A stretch of 33,653 nt of DNA from an uncultured Phycisphaerales bacterium (GCA_903914415.1 CAIWOY010000417.1:1-33653); one strand, 5' to 3'; counted from the stretch's first letter, positions 23,958-33,336 are shown. The notes: generated by a model not told the origin, from the sequence alone. Numbers and translations are program-made.

Positions 23958-25320
23958 GGGCCAAGTCCTCCGACGTCACGACGATCCGCTGCTTGCCGCC
24001 GGTCGTTAGCGGGATCTCCGGCACCGCCTGGAACTCCAGCTCCAAACCCAGCGCGGGCAAGTAAGCAAACGCCGCGCGGATCTCCGCTAGCCGCTCCGGC
24101 GTCAGATCGACGGCCGGAACGAACCGCAGCACCGCGCGGCCCGGTTTTTGCTGCACGAACTGGAACCGGTAGATCAGCGAAAAGAACATCCCATGCAGGG
24201 CATTGATGTTCGTGGCCGGGAAACGCGTCCCATCGGCCAGCGTCAGGTACTCCTGAATCCGCCCGTCGATACGCGCCAGGCGCTGGTGATTACGTCCGCA
24301 CGCCGCACACGGCCCCGGCTGGTCCCAGGCGCCGAAATCCGCCGTGCGATAGCGGATCAGCGGCATCACGCGGTTCAGATACCCGGTACCGGTGATCTCG
24401 CCGCTCACGTCCGGTGCAACGATCGGCTGTTGCTGGTCGTCGAGCAGCTCCACGTAACCGTGGTTCGGGAGGAAGTGACAAGTCTGGGCGTTCTCGCACC
24501 AGCCCCCGAGCAAGGCCAGCTCGCCGTGCCCGTAGTGCGCGTACGTCCGTCCGCCGTAGACCTCGGCGAAAAGCTCCACTTGCCAGGGGTACACCGCCTC
24601 GCTGCCGCACAGGACGCCGCGCAGCGGGCCTGACAGCCGCCGCCCCGTCCGCCGCAGGATGTTCGCGAGCAGCGTGGCCGCCGACGGGTACACGTGCAGC
24701 CAGGCCGGCCGAAAGTCGTCGATCAGGCTGACGATTTCCGGCACGTTCTCGTCGTTCAGGTGGTACGTGCTGATGGTCAGGCGCCGCTCGGCTCGGTCGT
24801 AGTGCGACAGGGCTCGACCCTCCTGCAGCAACGCGCCCCGCAACGTCACGATGCGCTCCCCGCGGCGCACGCCCACGCGCTCCCACAAGGCGTCGATGCA
24901 GCCCTGCTCCCGGCCTGCGATGCCGCGCGGACCCACGAGTGTCGCGATCGTGCCCGTCGATCCCCCGGTCGTGTGACGGACGATCCACAACTCGCGGACG
25001 CCGGGGCGGATCATGCGTGCGCCATGCTCTAGGAGGTCGGCCTTGGCGATTGTCGGCAGACCGCGTAGATCCGCAGCGCCGCCGAAGCGTGTCACGTCGA
25101 CGCCGGCGCGCGCATACAGGTCGCGGTAGAACGGGATTCGTGCCGCGGCGAAGCGCACCAGCTCGACCAGGCGCCGATCGTGGTAAGCGCGGAGCTCCGC
25201 TGCGCTCCAGCGGTCGGTGGCCTTCGACTCGCGGTAGCCGCGCCGCCGCAGACGCCACCTCGTGAATGCCCCGAGGTGTCTCGTGACCCGCCGCGCGATG
25301 CTGGCCTGCTCATGGCTCAT
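23950..25320 (-). CDS. CapK/phenylacetate-CoA ligase family adenylate-forming enzyme
   Basis: A 456-residue member of the PaaK/CapK branch of adenylate-forming enzymes. Visible are the ATP-binding loop HTTGGSTGTIA (about 115-125), LCGSEAVYPWQVELFAEVYG, YAHYGHGELALL, the adenylation motif LIRYRTADFG, the CAACG pair and RIDGRIQEYL, and a C-terminal subdomain ending with TTGGKQRIVV (catalytic-Lys region). PaaK makes phenylacetyl-CoA; CapK homologues in capsule loci have no proven substrate. It probably activates a carboxylate as an adenylate for modifying the glycan, perhaps with the ATP-grasp protein downstream. ATG 25320 overlaps the oxidoreductase stop as ATGA, indicating coupling. Confidence 0.88.
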   Translation of the reverse strand: MSHEQASIARRVTRHLGAFTRWRLRRRGYRESKATDRWSAAELRAYHDRRLVELVRFAAARIPFYRDLYARAGVDVTRFGGAADLRGLPTIAKADLLEHGARMIRPGVRELWIVRHTTGGSTGTIATLVGPRGIAGREQGCIDALWERVGVRRGERIVTLRGALLQEGRALSHYDRAERRLTISTYHLNDENVPEIVSLIDDFRPAWLHVYPSAATLLANILRRTGRRLSGPLRGVLCGSEAVYPWQVELFAEVYGGRTYAHYGHGELALLGGWCENAQTCHFLPNHGYVELLDDQQQPIVAPDVSGEITGTGYLNRVMPLIRYRTADFGAWDQPGPCAACGRNHQRLARIDGRIQEYLTLADGTRFPATNINALHGMFFSLIYRFQFVQQKPGRAVLRFVPAVDLTPERLAEIRAAFAYLPALGLELEFQAVPEIPLTTGGKQRIVVTSEDLARV

Positions 25321-27488
25321 GCGGGGCTCACGTGGTCGGTGGCTTGCGCGCCGCGGCAGGCGGCGTCAACCACAAAGCTCTGCTCGGTAGCCCGCGCACA
25401 CGCCGCCCACGAAATGGGGCGCGGGCCTTTGCCATTCAAATAACCCGCCAACGCCACCAGTTCCTCGTAATGCCCCTTGCTCTTCTTGGCGGACGCCGCC
25501 CCCGCCGAACACCCGGCGCCGAAGCTGCGCACGTAGTCGTCAATGACGAACGACTTGCCGTCCCATAGGCCTTCCAGCCGCTCTTTGCCGTTCTCCTTGC
25601 TCTTGCGACCGAGCACCGAATAGATGAGCGTGGCCAGCGAGCCGTCGGCGTAACGCAGCGACGCCACAAAGTTGTCGCCCGGCGGTCCGCCGCAACCCAC
25701 CGGCGGGGCCACGACGTCCACTTCGACGGTCGCGACGTCGTCGCCGACGAGGTAGTTGAACAGGTCCAGCATGTGGCAGGCTTCGCCGATCACGCGTCCG
25801 CCGCCCGCCGCTGAGTAGATCCAGCTCTCCAGCGGCGCCGGGTCGGCCATGATGCGGTAGTTCAGGATCAGCGGGCCCGCCCGGCCGGCAACCACGGCGC
25901 GCAGCCGCACCGCGTGCGGGCTGAACCGCCGGTTGTACCCGACCATGAAGCACCGGTCGCTGCCGGCCGCGACGTCGGCCAACTCGCGCAACTGCGCCCC
26001 GTCGATTGCGACCGGCTTCTCGGTGAAAACGTGCTTGCCGGCGCGAAACGCGGCGATGGCCAGCGGGGCGTGCGTGTCGTGCTGGGTCGTGATGAGCACA
26101 AGCTGCACGTCCGGGTTGGCGATCAGGTCGGCGGCGTCCGAGCAAGCCTGGGCTGCCCTGCACTGCCGCGCCGCGTCCTGGGCACGCGCGCTGGCGCGGT
26201 CACACACCGCCACGATCTGGTAGCGGTCGGCCAGCGCCGCCAGGTTCGGCAGGTGCGTGCTCGTGCAGAAGCCGCCTACGCCGATGACGCCGACCGAGAT
26301 CTTGCCGGCGTGCGGCTTCGGTGCCGACAACGCGACAACCTTGGCCGTCTTGGCCGGCGGCGGCGTGTCCGCCAAGCCGTACTTCAACACGACGCCGAGC
26401 GGCCGCGCGGGGCCCTCAGCCGACAGCGCCGCAAAGGCTTGGTCCGCCTCCGCGAACGCGTACTCGGCCGAGATGAGGCGGTCCAGCCGCAGCGTGCCAT
26501 CGGCGATCATTTGCAGGATCGCCTGCATGTTGCGGTTTTCGGTCCAGCGCACGTAGGCGTACGGGTAATCCTGCCCGCCCTCCTCATACGCGGGGTCATA
26601 GCGCCCCGGCCCGTAGCTGGCGGAGATCAGGAAGTCGATCTCGTTCCGGTAGAACGGATCGCGCTCGAATTCCAGCGGCACGGCCCCGACCACCACGACC
26701 CGGCCTTTCCGCCGCGTCATTTCGATGGCGTTCTGGCAAATGCCGGGCACGCTGGTCGCGGCGGTGATGAGCGTCGCGTCCGCGCCCTTTTGGGCCGTAC
26801 GCACGAGCACTTCGCTTACGGCCTGCTCGCCGGTAAGCGCGTGGCAATTCGGGAAGCCGAGCGTGCGCGCCTCCTCGGCGCGTTGCGGATTCGCGTCGAA
26901 CCCCAACACCTGCACGCCGCTGGCCTTGAAGAGCTGCAGCGCGATCTGCCCGAGCAGCCCCAGCCCCACGACCGCCACGGTCTCGCCGAGCCGCAGGTCG
27001 GCCCGGCGGACGCCCTGCAGCGCGATCGAGGCGACGGTCGTCCCCGACGCCTGCCGCACGTCGCAGCCCTCCGGCAACTTCGCGACTAGGTTGATCGGGA
27101 CGGCGACGACCTCCGCGTGTGAGGCGTATCCCATCCCGGCACACGCGACCCAATCGCCGACAGCGAGTGTCTGGACCTGGGTCCCGGTGGCGATTACCCG
27201 CCCCGAGCAACTGTACCCCAGCGGTCCGCGCTTCTCGAGCCGCGCTCGCACGCGGGCCAGCGTCTTCTTCACGCCGTTGACCCGGATCATCTCCAGGACC
27301 TGGGCGACGCGCTGCGGATGCTCCTTGACCTTGGCCAGCAGGCCGCCGCTGGCAGACTTGACACCCGCGACCTCGGTGCCGGTCGAGATGAAGGAGTACG
27401 CCACCTCGACCAGCACTTGCTTGCTGCCGAGCCCGGGGGCGGGCACGTCGGCGACGTGCACACGGTTGCCCAATAGAAGTTGCTTCAT
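25317..27488 (-). CDS. Two-domain oxidoreductase (MDR dehydrogenase fused to Gfo/Idh/MocA)
   Basis: A 723-residue fusion. Residues 1 to about 375 form a medium-chain dehydrogenase/reductase domain. It resembles the BchC-like branch: YSFISTGTEVAG stands where zinc enzymes have a Cys ligand, so the catalytic zinc is probably absent, and VAVVGLGLLGQIALQLF is the NAD(P) loop. From about 395 a Gfo/Idh/MocA domain follows: VGVIGVGGFCTSTHLPNL (nucleotide loop), HVFTEKPVAIDG (catalytic-Lys region) and GGRVIGEACHMLDLFNYL. Such fusions occur in bacterial polysaccharide loci and are thought to oxidise and reduce sugar-nucleotide intermediates; the reaction is unknown. ATG 27488 has AGGG about 8 nt upstream. 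It is the first gene of the minus-strand run. Confidence 0.9.
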   Translation of the reverse strand: MKQLLLGNRVHVADVPAPGLGSKQVLVEVAYSFISTGTEVAGVKSASGGLLAKVKEHPQRVAQVLEMIRVNGVKKTLARVRARLEKRGPLGYSCSGRVIATGTQVQTLAVGDWVACAGMGYASHAEVVAVPINLVAKLPEGCDVRQASGTTVASIALQGVRRADLRLGETVAVVGLGLLGQIALQLFKASGVQVLGFDANPQRAEEARTLGFPNCHALTGEQAVSEVLVRTAQKGADATLITAATSVPGICQNAIEMTRRKGRVVVVGAVPLEFERDPFYRNEIDFLISASYGPGRYDPAYEEGGQDYPYAYVRWTENRNMQAILQMIADGTLRLDRLISAEYAFAEADQAFAALSAEGPARPLGVVLKYGLADTPPPAKTAKVVALSAPKPHAGKISVGVIGVGGFCTSTHLPNLAALADRYQIVAVCDRASARAQDAARQCRAAQACSDAADLIANPDVQLVLITTQHDTHAPLAIAAFRAGKHVFTEKPVAIDGAQLRELADVAAGSDRCFMVGYNRRFSPHAVRLRAVVAGRAGPLILNYRIMADPAPLESWIYSAAGGGRVIGEACHMLDLFNYLVGDDVATVEVDVVAPPVGCGGPPGDNFVASLRYADGSLATLIYSVLGRKSKENGKERLEGLWDGKSFVIDDYVRSFGAGCSAGAASAKKSKGHYEELVALAGYLNGKGPRPISWAACARATEQSFVVDAACRGAQATDHVSPA

Positions 27489-27615
27489 CACGCTGCCCTG
27501 CACCGCGGTCGTGGCGGTCGCCACCGCGGCGGCTGTGCGGCGCCCTCGGAAAACACAATCCCCTGCAACGGCAGAGGTTGCGCGCGGCTGTCCGCTTGGC
27601 CACCAGACCACGGAT

Positions 27616-27621
27616 ATTATC
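27616..27621 (-). promoter_or_regulatory. Possible -10 box (GATAAT) for the polysaccharide locus
   Basis: On the minus strand GATAAT lies about 128 bp upstream of the oxidoreductase ATG and is one of the few AT-rich spots in the spacer. No TTGACA-like -35 is seen at proper spacing, so it is only a candidate for the start of the 21-kb transcription unit. Confidence 0.25.
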
Positions 27622-27807
27622 GACCGTTCGGCGCCCTCGCCAGAGGGTTGTACCGCCGCTGAAAGATCGTGATCGGTCTACGGCGCCGCGGTGCCTGACC
27701 GGCGGGCCGTCCCTGGCTCCCCGCCCGCGTGTCGCCGGCCAGCACGTTCTACTACGATACGCGTTCCCCGAAGCCGGGTTCGGCCCAGGTCGTGGTGGCC
27801 GTGCCCC

Positions 27808-27813
27808 TATAAT
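27808..27813 (+). promoter_or_regulatory. Consensus -10 box (TATAAT) ahead of the cysteine desulfurase-like gene
   Basis: A perfect TATAAT ends 33 bp before the GTG start at 27847, in GC-rich DNA. No convincing -35 box is present. The arrangement is like that at 2203-2208. Confidence 0.55.
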
Positions 27814-27846
27814 GCTCGCGCCGGGTGCCGCAATGGAGATCGGTCT

Positions 27847-29085
27847 GTGAGCGTGGAACCGCGCGACAATCGGTTGTATCTGGATAACGCCGCGACGAGC
27901 TATCCGAAGCCGCCGGCAGTTGCGGTCGCTGTGCAGGACTATTTTGACACCGTTCACGCCAGTGCGGGTCGCGGCGCGTACCGCGAGGCGCTCGCCTCGG
28001 AGCGTGTCCTGGATAGTTGCCGGACCGCGATCCGCGAGCTCTTCCGCTGCGCACGCGGGGACCACGTCATCTTCGGGCTCAACGGCACCGACGCGTTGAA
28101 CCTGGCCATCAAGGCCATCGTGCGGCCGGGCGACCACGTCGTCACCACGGTGATGGACCATAATTCGGTGCTGCGGCCGCTGAGCGCGCTAGAGGAGCAA
28201 ATCGGCACCCGCTGGACGGCGGTGGCTGCCGACCCGGGGACGACGCGCATCAGCCCCGACGACGTGGCGCAGGCCCTGCGGCCCGAGACGCGCCTGGTGG
28301 TCGTCAATCACGCCAGCAACGTGACGGGTGTCTTGCAGCCGGTCGCGGCGCTCGCGGACATCTGCCGCGGGCGCGGCGTGCTGCTCCTGGTGGACGCGGC
28401 CCAGTCCGCGGGCCACGTGTCGATCGAGTTTCGGACCGCCGGCATCGACCTGCTGGCGTGCCCCGGGCACAAAGGTCTGCTGGGGCCGCTGGGTACCGGC
28501 GTCCTGCTGATCCACGCCGGGATCGAGGATCGGATGCGTACGGTGCGCGAGGGCGGGACCGGTTCCAACAGCGAAAGCCCCGTGCAGCCGACGACGCTGC
28601 CGGATCGGTTTGAGGCGGGTAGCCACAATGCCCCTGGGCTGGCAGGGCTGCGCGCGGCGGTGCGCTGGATCCTCGACCGCGGGCTTCGTTCCCTGCGTGA
28701 GCATGAGTTACGGCTTTGCGCGCGGCTGCGCGAGCGACTGGACGGCATCGCGGGCCTGCAATGGTACGGGCCACGCGAGCCCGCCGAACGTGTGGGCGTT
28801 TTCAGCTTCCGCATTGCCGGCGTCGAGCCGAGCGAGCTGTCCGCGCTGCTCGAGACGCGTTTCAACATCCTGTCGCGCAGCGGGTTGCACTGCGCGCCCC
28901 TCGCCCACCGCGCGCTCGGGACGCTCGACACCGGCGGCACGACGCGTCTCTCGACGGGGCCGTTTACGACCGCGGACGACGTCGATCGGGTGGCCGACGC
29001 CCTGGCGACCATCGCCCGCGAGGCACAAGGCGGTCGCGAATCGGCCCCGGCGCCTAACGCACAGGTCCGGCCGGTGTCCCCGTAG
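27847..29085 (+). CDS. Cysteine desulfurase family protein (class V aminotransferase fold)
   Basis: A 412-residue PLP enzyme of the class V aminotransferase/cysteine desulfurase family. It shows RLYLDNAATSYPKP at the start, FGLNGTDALNLAIKA, DHNSVLRPL (the His that stacks on PLP), VNHASNVTGVLQP, LLVDAAQSAGH and the Schiff-base Lys in CPGHKGLLGP. SGLHCAPLAHRALGT supplies the candidate active-site Cys. It would release sulfur from cysteine as a persulfide, or do a related lyase reaction. No Fe-S assembly partners are nearby. GTG 27847 is chosen because GGAG (27834-27837) precedes it by 9 nt; the ATG at 27833 starts only a 5-codon frame, and longer upstream frames look non-coding. The inositol phosphate synthase gene follows 111 bp downstream. 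Confidence 0.87.
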   Translation: MSVEPRDNRLYLDNAATSYPKPPAVAVAVQDYFDTVHASAGRGAYREALASERVLDSCRTAIRELFRCARGDHVIFGLNGTDALNLAIKAIVRPGDHVVTTVMDHNSVLRPLSALEEQIGTRWTAVAADPGTTRISPDDVAQALRPETRLVVVNHASNVTGVLQPVAALADICRGRGVLLLVDAAQSAGHVSIEFRTAGIDLLACPGHKGLLGPLGTGVLLIHAGIEDRMRTVREGGTGSNSESPVQPTTLPDRFEAGSHNAPGLAGLRAAVRWILDRGLRSLREHELRLCARLRERLDGIAGLQWYGPREPAERVGVFSFRIAGVEPSELSALLETRFNILSRSGLHCAPLAHRALGTLDTGGTTRLSTGPFTTADDVDRVADALATIAREAQGGRESAPAPNAQVRPVSP

Positions 29086-29185
29086 ACAGGGCGAGCCCGC
29101 ACGCGCATACTGGACGCGCTGGCCGGTGGCGGTTTGCGGTCGGCTTTGGTCATATTCGGGCACGTGAGACTGGCATAGTTTCTGA

Positions 29186-29190
29186 GGAGG
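29186..29190 (+). promoter_or_regulatory. Strong ribosome-binding site deciding a TTG start
   Basis: GGAGG lies 6 nt before TTG 29197, ideal spacing. No ATG or GTG in this frame fits both this site and the conserved N-terminus, so the rare TTG start is well supported. Confidence 0.75.
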
Positions 29191-29196
29191 CATCCG

Positions 29197-30282
<1,086 letters not shown>

Positions 30283-30299
30283 CGGCGGGGGCAACTACG

Positions 30300-33137
30300 C
30301 TACTCCAACTTGGCGAGGAGGGCGGAGGCTTCGTCGTAGGCGGCTTTGTAGGTGTAGTCGGGCGGGCCGTCGCAGGTGGCGAGGCGGTGGGCTTCCTGGG
30401 CGTGCTCTTTCGCGGCGGGCTTGTCGCCGCGGGCGAAAGCGAGCTTGGCGAGCTCCAGGTGGGCGTCGGCGCCTTGGAGGACGTAGCCGCTGCGCTCGGT
30501 GATGAGCAGGGCCTCCTCGGCCAGGCGCTGGGCTTCGTCCGGCACGCCGGTGGCGGCGCGAAGGCGCGCCAGGTCAGTGAGGATGTCCGCTTCAGCGTCT
30601 ACCGCGTTGCTGCGCCGGCAACGTTCCAGCGCCTCATGCAGGTGGCGTGCGGCGGCAGCGTGCTGTCCGGCGACGCGGTACGCAGCGCCTAGCAGCCAGT
30701 GGGCGCGGATGTAGTCACGCTCGTATGGGTACCGTGTGCGGGCCGTCTCATGTGCCAGTTCCAGCGCGTGGCGAGCCGGACCGATTGCCGATTGCGGTTT
30801 GCAGTTTGCGGCTTGGGACGGCGAGCGCAAGTGGAGCAGTTGGCGCAGGGCGCGGTAGGCCCTTACGACTGACACGTAATTCGTGGCTCCAGGGCCTTGC
30901 TTGTCGAAGACGATCTCTGAAGCGGCCAGTTCCGTTTCGGACTCGGCATACGCGCCGCGGTAGGCCAGCAGCCGACCCAACTCGAGATGTGCATCGGCAT
31001 TTTCCTCTTCTACTCCAAGTTCGCGGCTCAACGCAATGTAGCGGCGCAGGTTGGCCTCAGCGGCCCGCAGGGCGCCGGTAACGAGCTGCTGCGTAGCCAC
31101 GTTCCCCAACCCGATGGCGACGCTGGTCTCGTTGCCACGTTTCTTGTCGATGTCGTTTGATGCGTTAAACAGCGGCACGGCCCGACGGGGCTGGCCGCTG
31201 AGGCTGTAGGAGGTCGCCAGCGTGTTCAGCGTCCAAGCCTGGGCGTTTTCGTTTTCCAGGCGTGGCGGGCGGTCTTCGCCGTCGGGGAAGAGCGCTCGTA
31301 GCAGGTCAATCTCCAACTGGTATGCGCCGAGTTGGAAGTAGAGCGGCTTTGCTAGGCGGTCGCCGTAGAGCGTGAACGCCTCGTGAAACTGCTCGGCGCG
31401 GACGGTGTGGTGATAGAGTTCGATCACCGGGGCCAGGTCTTCCAGGCACGTCACCTTGTCCGGCGGGGGCACGGCGGCGAAGTAACCGCGCAGGCGGGTG
31501 TGGGCGGCGGCGCGGTCCGGCGCGGCTAGCCGGTCGTAGGCGTAGCGGCGGACGATGGGGTGCAGATCGAAGCGGCCCTCCTTGGTGTCGTGGTGCAGCA
31601 GGCCGCGGGCGACGAGGTCGCGCAGGTCGCCGTCCAGATTCACCACAGAGGCACCGAGGCGCCGAGGGGGAGGAGCTTTGTCAGTTCTTTTGTCTCTGCG
31701 GCTCTGTGTCTCTGTGGTTGGCTCAGTTTCCGCCAGCGCCCTCAGCGCGTCGTATTTCACCGGGGTGCGGAAGCAGGCGATGCGGCCGAGCAACGCCCGG
31801 CGGGCCGGCGTGAGGCTGTCGTAGGCGGTCTCGAGCACGTGATTCTGCGGCTGGATGAGATCCCCGCTCAGGCCCAAGCGCTTCGCGGCGGCGATGTCGC
31901 CGGGTTGCTGGAAATCGCCCACGATCAGGCCGGCCAGCAGGCGCAGGCTGAGCGGATGGTAGCCGTACGGTGCGCACGCCTGCTCGATCTCGGTGTGCGT
32001 GCCGCGGATGCCTTGGCCGTGGAAGAAGTTCACGGCATCGGCGGGCTGCATCTGCTGGAGTTCCTCCTCGCGGCAGCCTTGCAGGAATCCGCCGCCTTTG
32101 GCTTCCAGGACGCGCGGACATAGCCGGGTCGTGAGCAGGACCTTAGAGCGAAGGTACGGCTGCAAGGCGACGTTGTAGAGGAACAGCTCGGCCAGCGGTG
32201 AGATGCAGTCGCGGTCGTTGGTTTCCGATCTCGGGTCTCGGGTGTCGGGTGTCGGGACCTCGTCGCCTCGATACGGCGCGTCCAGGCCGCCGAAGGCGCG
32301 GAGCGCGCGCTCGAAACCGTCCAGCACGAGCAGGGTCCCGGGCGCATGGAGCAATTCCAGGAGCGTCGCGACGTTATCAGTCGATGGCCTCTCCGGCTCG
32401 ATCTTCCCGCTGCTGAGGTAATGAAGCGTCTCGGCCAGGAAATGGTCGAAGCTGGCGTCGCCTTCGTAGAAGCTCCACCAGACGACGCGCGGCCAGGCGG
32501 CGGGGGCGACGTCGTGCGTGAGCCAGTGCCAGGCGAGCGCGCTTTTGCCGAAGCCGCCGAGGGCGCGCAGGCTCAGCAGCGGATGGGCAGCGTCGCCGCC
32601 CAGCCAGCGGGTGAGCATTTCGCGCTCGGCGACGCGCCCGGTGAAGTTGGGCGGCATGGGATAGGGATGGGGCAGGAACCAGTCTTCGGGCTGGGGTTCC
32701 TTGGGCGGCTCCGGGGCCGGCGGCTTGCCCAGGGCGGTGAGGAGCTGGCGCCAGGCGAGGTCGAGGTCCGCGCCGGCGGTGAAGTCGATGTGCGTGAGCG
32801 CGCCAATGCGGAGGGGCTTCTCGCAATCCACTTTGAGCAGCGGGATGAGGCGCAAGTCGCGGTTTGCCGGGCTGAGTGTCTGGCCCATGATCGCTTCCAG
32901 CTCGCACCACTCGCTGGCGATGTAGTCGGGCGTGAGGATGAGAAGCGTCTTGGGGCAGTTGCGGACGCCGCGTTCCATTTCCTTGAGGCTTGGCGCGCCG
33001 CGCGTGAAGTCGCGGTAGTCGATGAAGGCGCGCAGGCCAGCCTTTTCGATGCGTTTCAGCAGTTCGCCGCGCACCCAGGCCTTGTCGTGGCTGCTGTAGG
33101 AGATGAAGACGTCGAATTCGTATTCGGTCTGGGGCAT
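30300..33137 (-). CDS. TIR-STAND NTPase-TPR protein
   Basis: A 945-residue multidomain protein. Residues 8 to about 138 form a TIR domain: FDVFISYSSHDKAWV, then LTPDYIASEWCELE, where Glu81 fits the NAD-cleaving Glu position. A Pro-rich linker (139-165) leads to a STAND-type NTPase with P-loop LGGFGKSAL (193-201), Walker B TLLVLDGFE (268-276), sensor LLTTR (334-338) and GYHPLSL (392-398). A winged-helix-like part follows to about 545, then TPR-like helical repeats from about 550 to 940. By analogy with bacterial TIR-STAND proteins, the repeats may sense a phage or stress signal and trigger NAD depletion; that is inferred. Three repeat-derived segments interrupt it in frame (about 293-306, 474-499 and 774-786). 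ATG 33137 is preferred to the TTG at 33143. Confidence 0.88.
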   Translation of the reverse strand: MPQTEYEFDVFISYSSHDKAWVRGELLKRIEKAGLRAFIDYRDFTRGAPSLKEMERGVRNCPKTLLILTPDYIASEWCELEAIMGQTLSPANRDLRLIPLLKVDCEKPLRIGALTHIDFTAGADLDLAWRQLLTALGKPPAPEPPKEPQPEDWFLPHPYPMPPNFTGRVAEREMLTRWLGGDAAHPLLSLRALGGFGKSALAWHWLTHDVAPAAWPRVVWWSFYEGDASFDHFLAETLHYLSSGKIEPERPSTDNVATLLELLHAPGTLLVLDGFERALRAFGGLDAPYRGDEVPTPDTRDPRSETNDRDCISPLAELFLYNVALQPYLRSKVLLTTRLCPRVLEAKGGGFLQGCREEELQQMQPADAVNFFHGQGIRGTHTEIEQACAPYGYHPLSLRLLAGLIVGDFQQPGDIAAAKRLGLSGDLIQPQNHVLETAYDSLTPARRALLGRIACFRTPVKYDALRALAETEPTTETQSRRDKRTDKAPPPRRLGASVVNLDGDLRDLVARGLLHHDTKEGRFDLHPIVRRYAYDRLAAPDRAAAHTRLRGYFAAVPPPDKVTCLEDLAPVIELYHHTVRAEQFHEAFTLYGDRLAKPLYFQLGAYQLEIDLLRALFPDGEDRPPRLENENAQAWTLNTLATSYSLSGQPRRAVPLFNASNDIDKKRGNETSVAIGLGNVATQQLVTGALRAAEANLRRYIALSRELGVEEENADAHLELGRLLAYRGAYAESETELAASEIVFDKQGPGATNYVSVVRAYRALRQLLHLRSPSQAANCKPQSAIGPARHALELAHETARTRYPYERDYIRAHWLLGAAYRVAGQHAAAARHLHEALERCRRSNAVDAEADILTDLARLRAATGVPDEAQRLAEEALLITERSGYVLQGADAHLELAKLAFARGDKPAAKEHAQEAHRLATCDGPPDYTYKAAYDEASALLAKLE
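30783..30817. repeat. Five-unit 7-base array inside the TIR-STAND-TPR gene (TPR region)
   Basis: On the plus strand the units are GATTGCC, GATTGCG, GTTTGCA, GTTTGCG and GCTTGGG: five in register with a strict 7-nt period. On the coding strand they translate as part of SQAANCKPQSAIG (about residues 774-786), between two TPR-like helices. The frame is not broken. Confidence 0.65.
31642..31718. repeat. 77-bp inverted-repeat element inside the TIR-STAND-TPR gene
   Basis: The ends match as an inverted repeat: ACCACAGAG at 31642-31650 pairs with CTCTGTGGT at 31710-31718. The pairing continues imperfectly inward for about 25 bp on each side, with CAGAG/CCGAG-like 8-base steps. Coding-strand residues about 474-499 (TTETQSRRDKRTDKAPPP and the next few) come from it. 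It resembles the 'cacagag..cacggag' palindromic repeats common between genes in some bacteria, here kept in frame between NTPase and winged-helix parts. Confidence 0.6.
32224..32258. repeat. Five-unit 7-base array inside the TIR-STAND-TPR gene (NTPase region)
   Basis: On the plus strand the units are TCCGATC, TCGGGTC, TCGGGTG, TCGGGTG and TCGGGAC. The coding strand translates them within PTPDTRDPRSETNDRD (about residues 295-310), between Walker B and the sensor strand, probably in a surface loop. The unit sequence is unrelated to the array at 30783 but has the same 7-nt period. Confidence 0.65.
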
Positions 33138-33336
33138 CGTCAACTCGTGCTCGGGCGACCGTGCTGGCGGGAGCGCAACGGCGGACGGAGCGGGTTGCGT
33201 AGTACGGGCCGGCGTGGCCGTGTCGGGGGCACGAGCACGCGATCAAGGGTGTCCCGGTTCCCGTGGATTCGCTGCATAGGTCACACCCCGGCCAACGAAG
33301 GGGGCCTCGGGCGGTGCCGTTGGCCGACGTAGGGGC

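Larger units (their letters stand above)
27489..27846. other. Divergent intergenic region between the polysaccharide locus and the cysteine desulfurase-like gene
   Basis: This 358-bp spacer separates divergent genes and should carry promoters for both. It contains a perfect TATAAT for the plus-strand gene (27808-27813) and a weaker GATAAT for the minus-strand locus (27616-27621). No tRNA, conserved operator-like repeat or third gene was seen; the frames crossing it read as noise. Confidence 0.5.

Noticed and set aside
26596-28161. 521-residue minus-strand frame spanning the divergent intergenic region
   Set aside because: It overlaps the oxidoreductase gene in a wrong frame and the cysteine desulfurase-like gene on the opposite strand; no domain is visible.
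30300-30302. Operon or toxin-antitoxin pairing of the TIR-STAND-TPR gene with the inositol phosphate synthase gene
   Set aside because: The two genes are convergent with a 17-bp gap, so they are not co-transcribed; the adjacency alone does not imply function.
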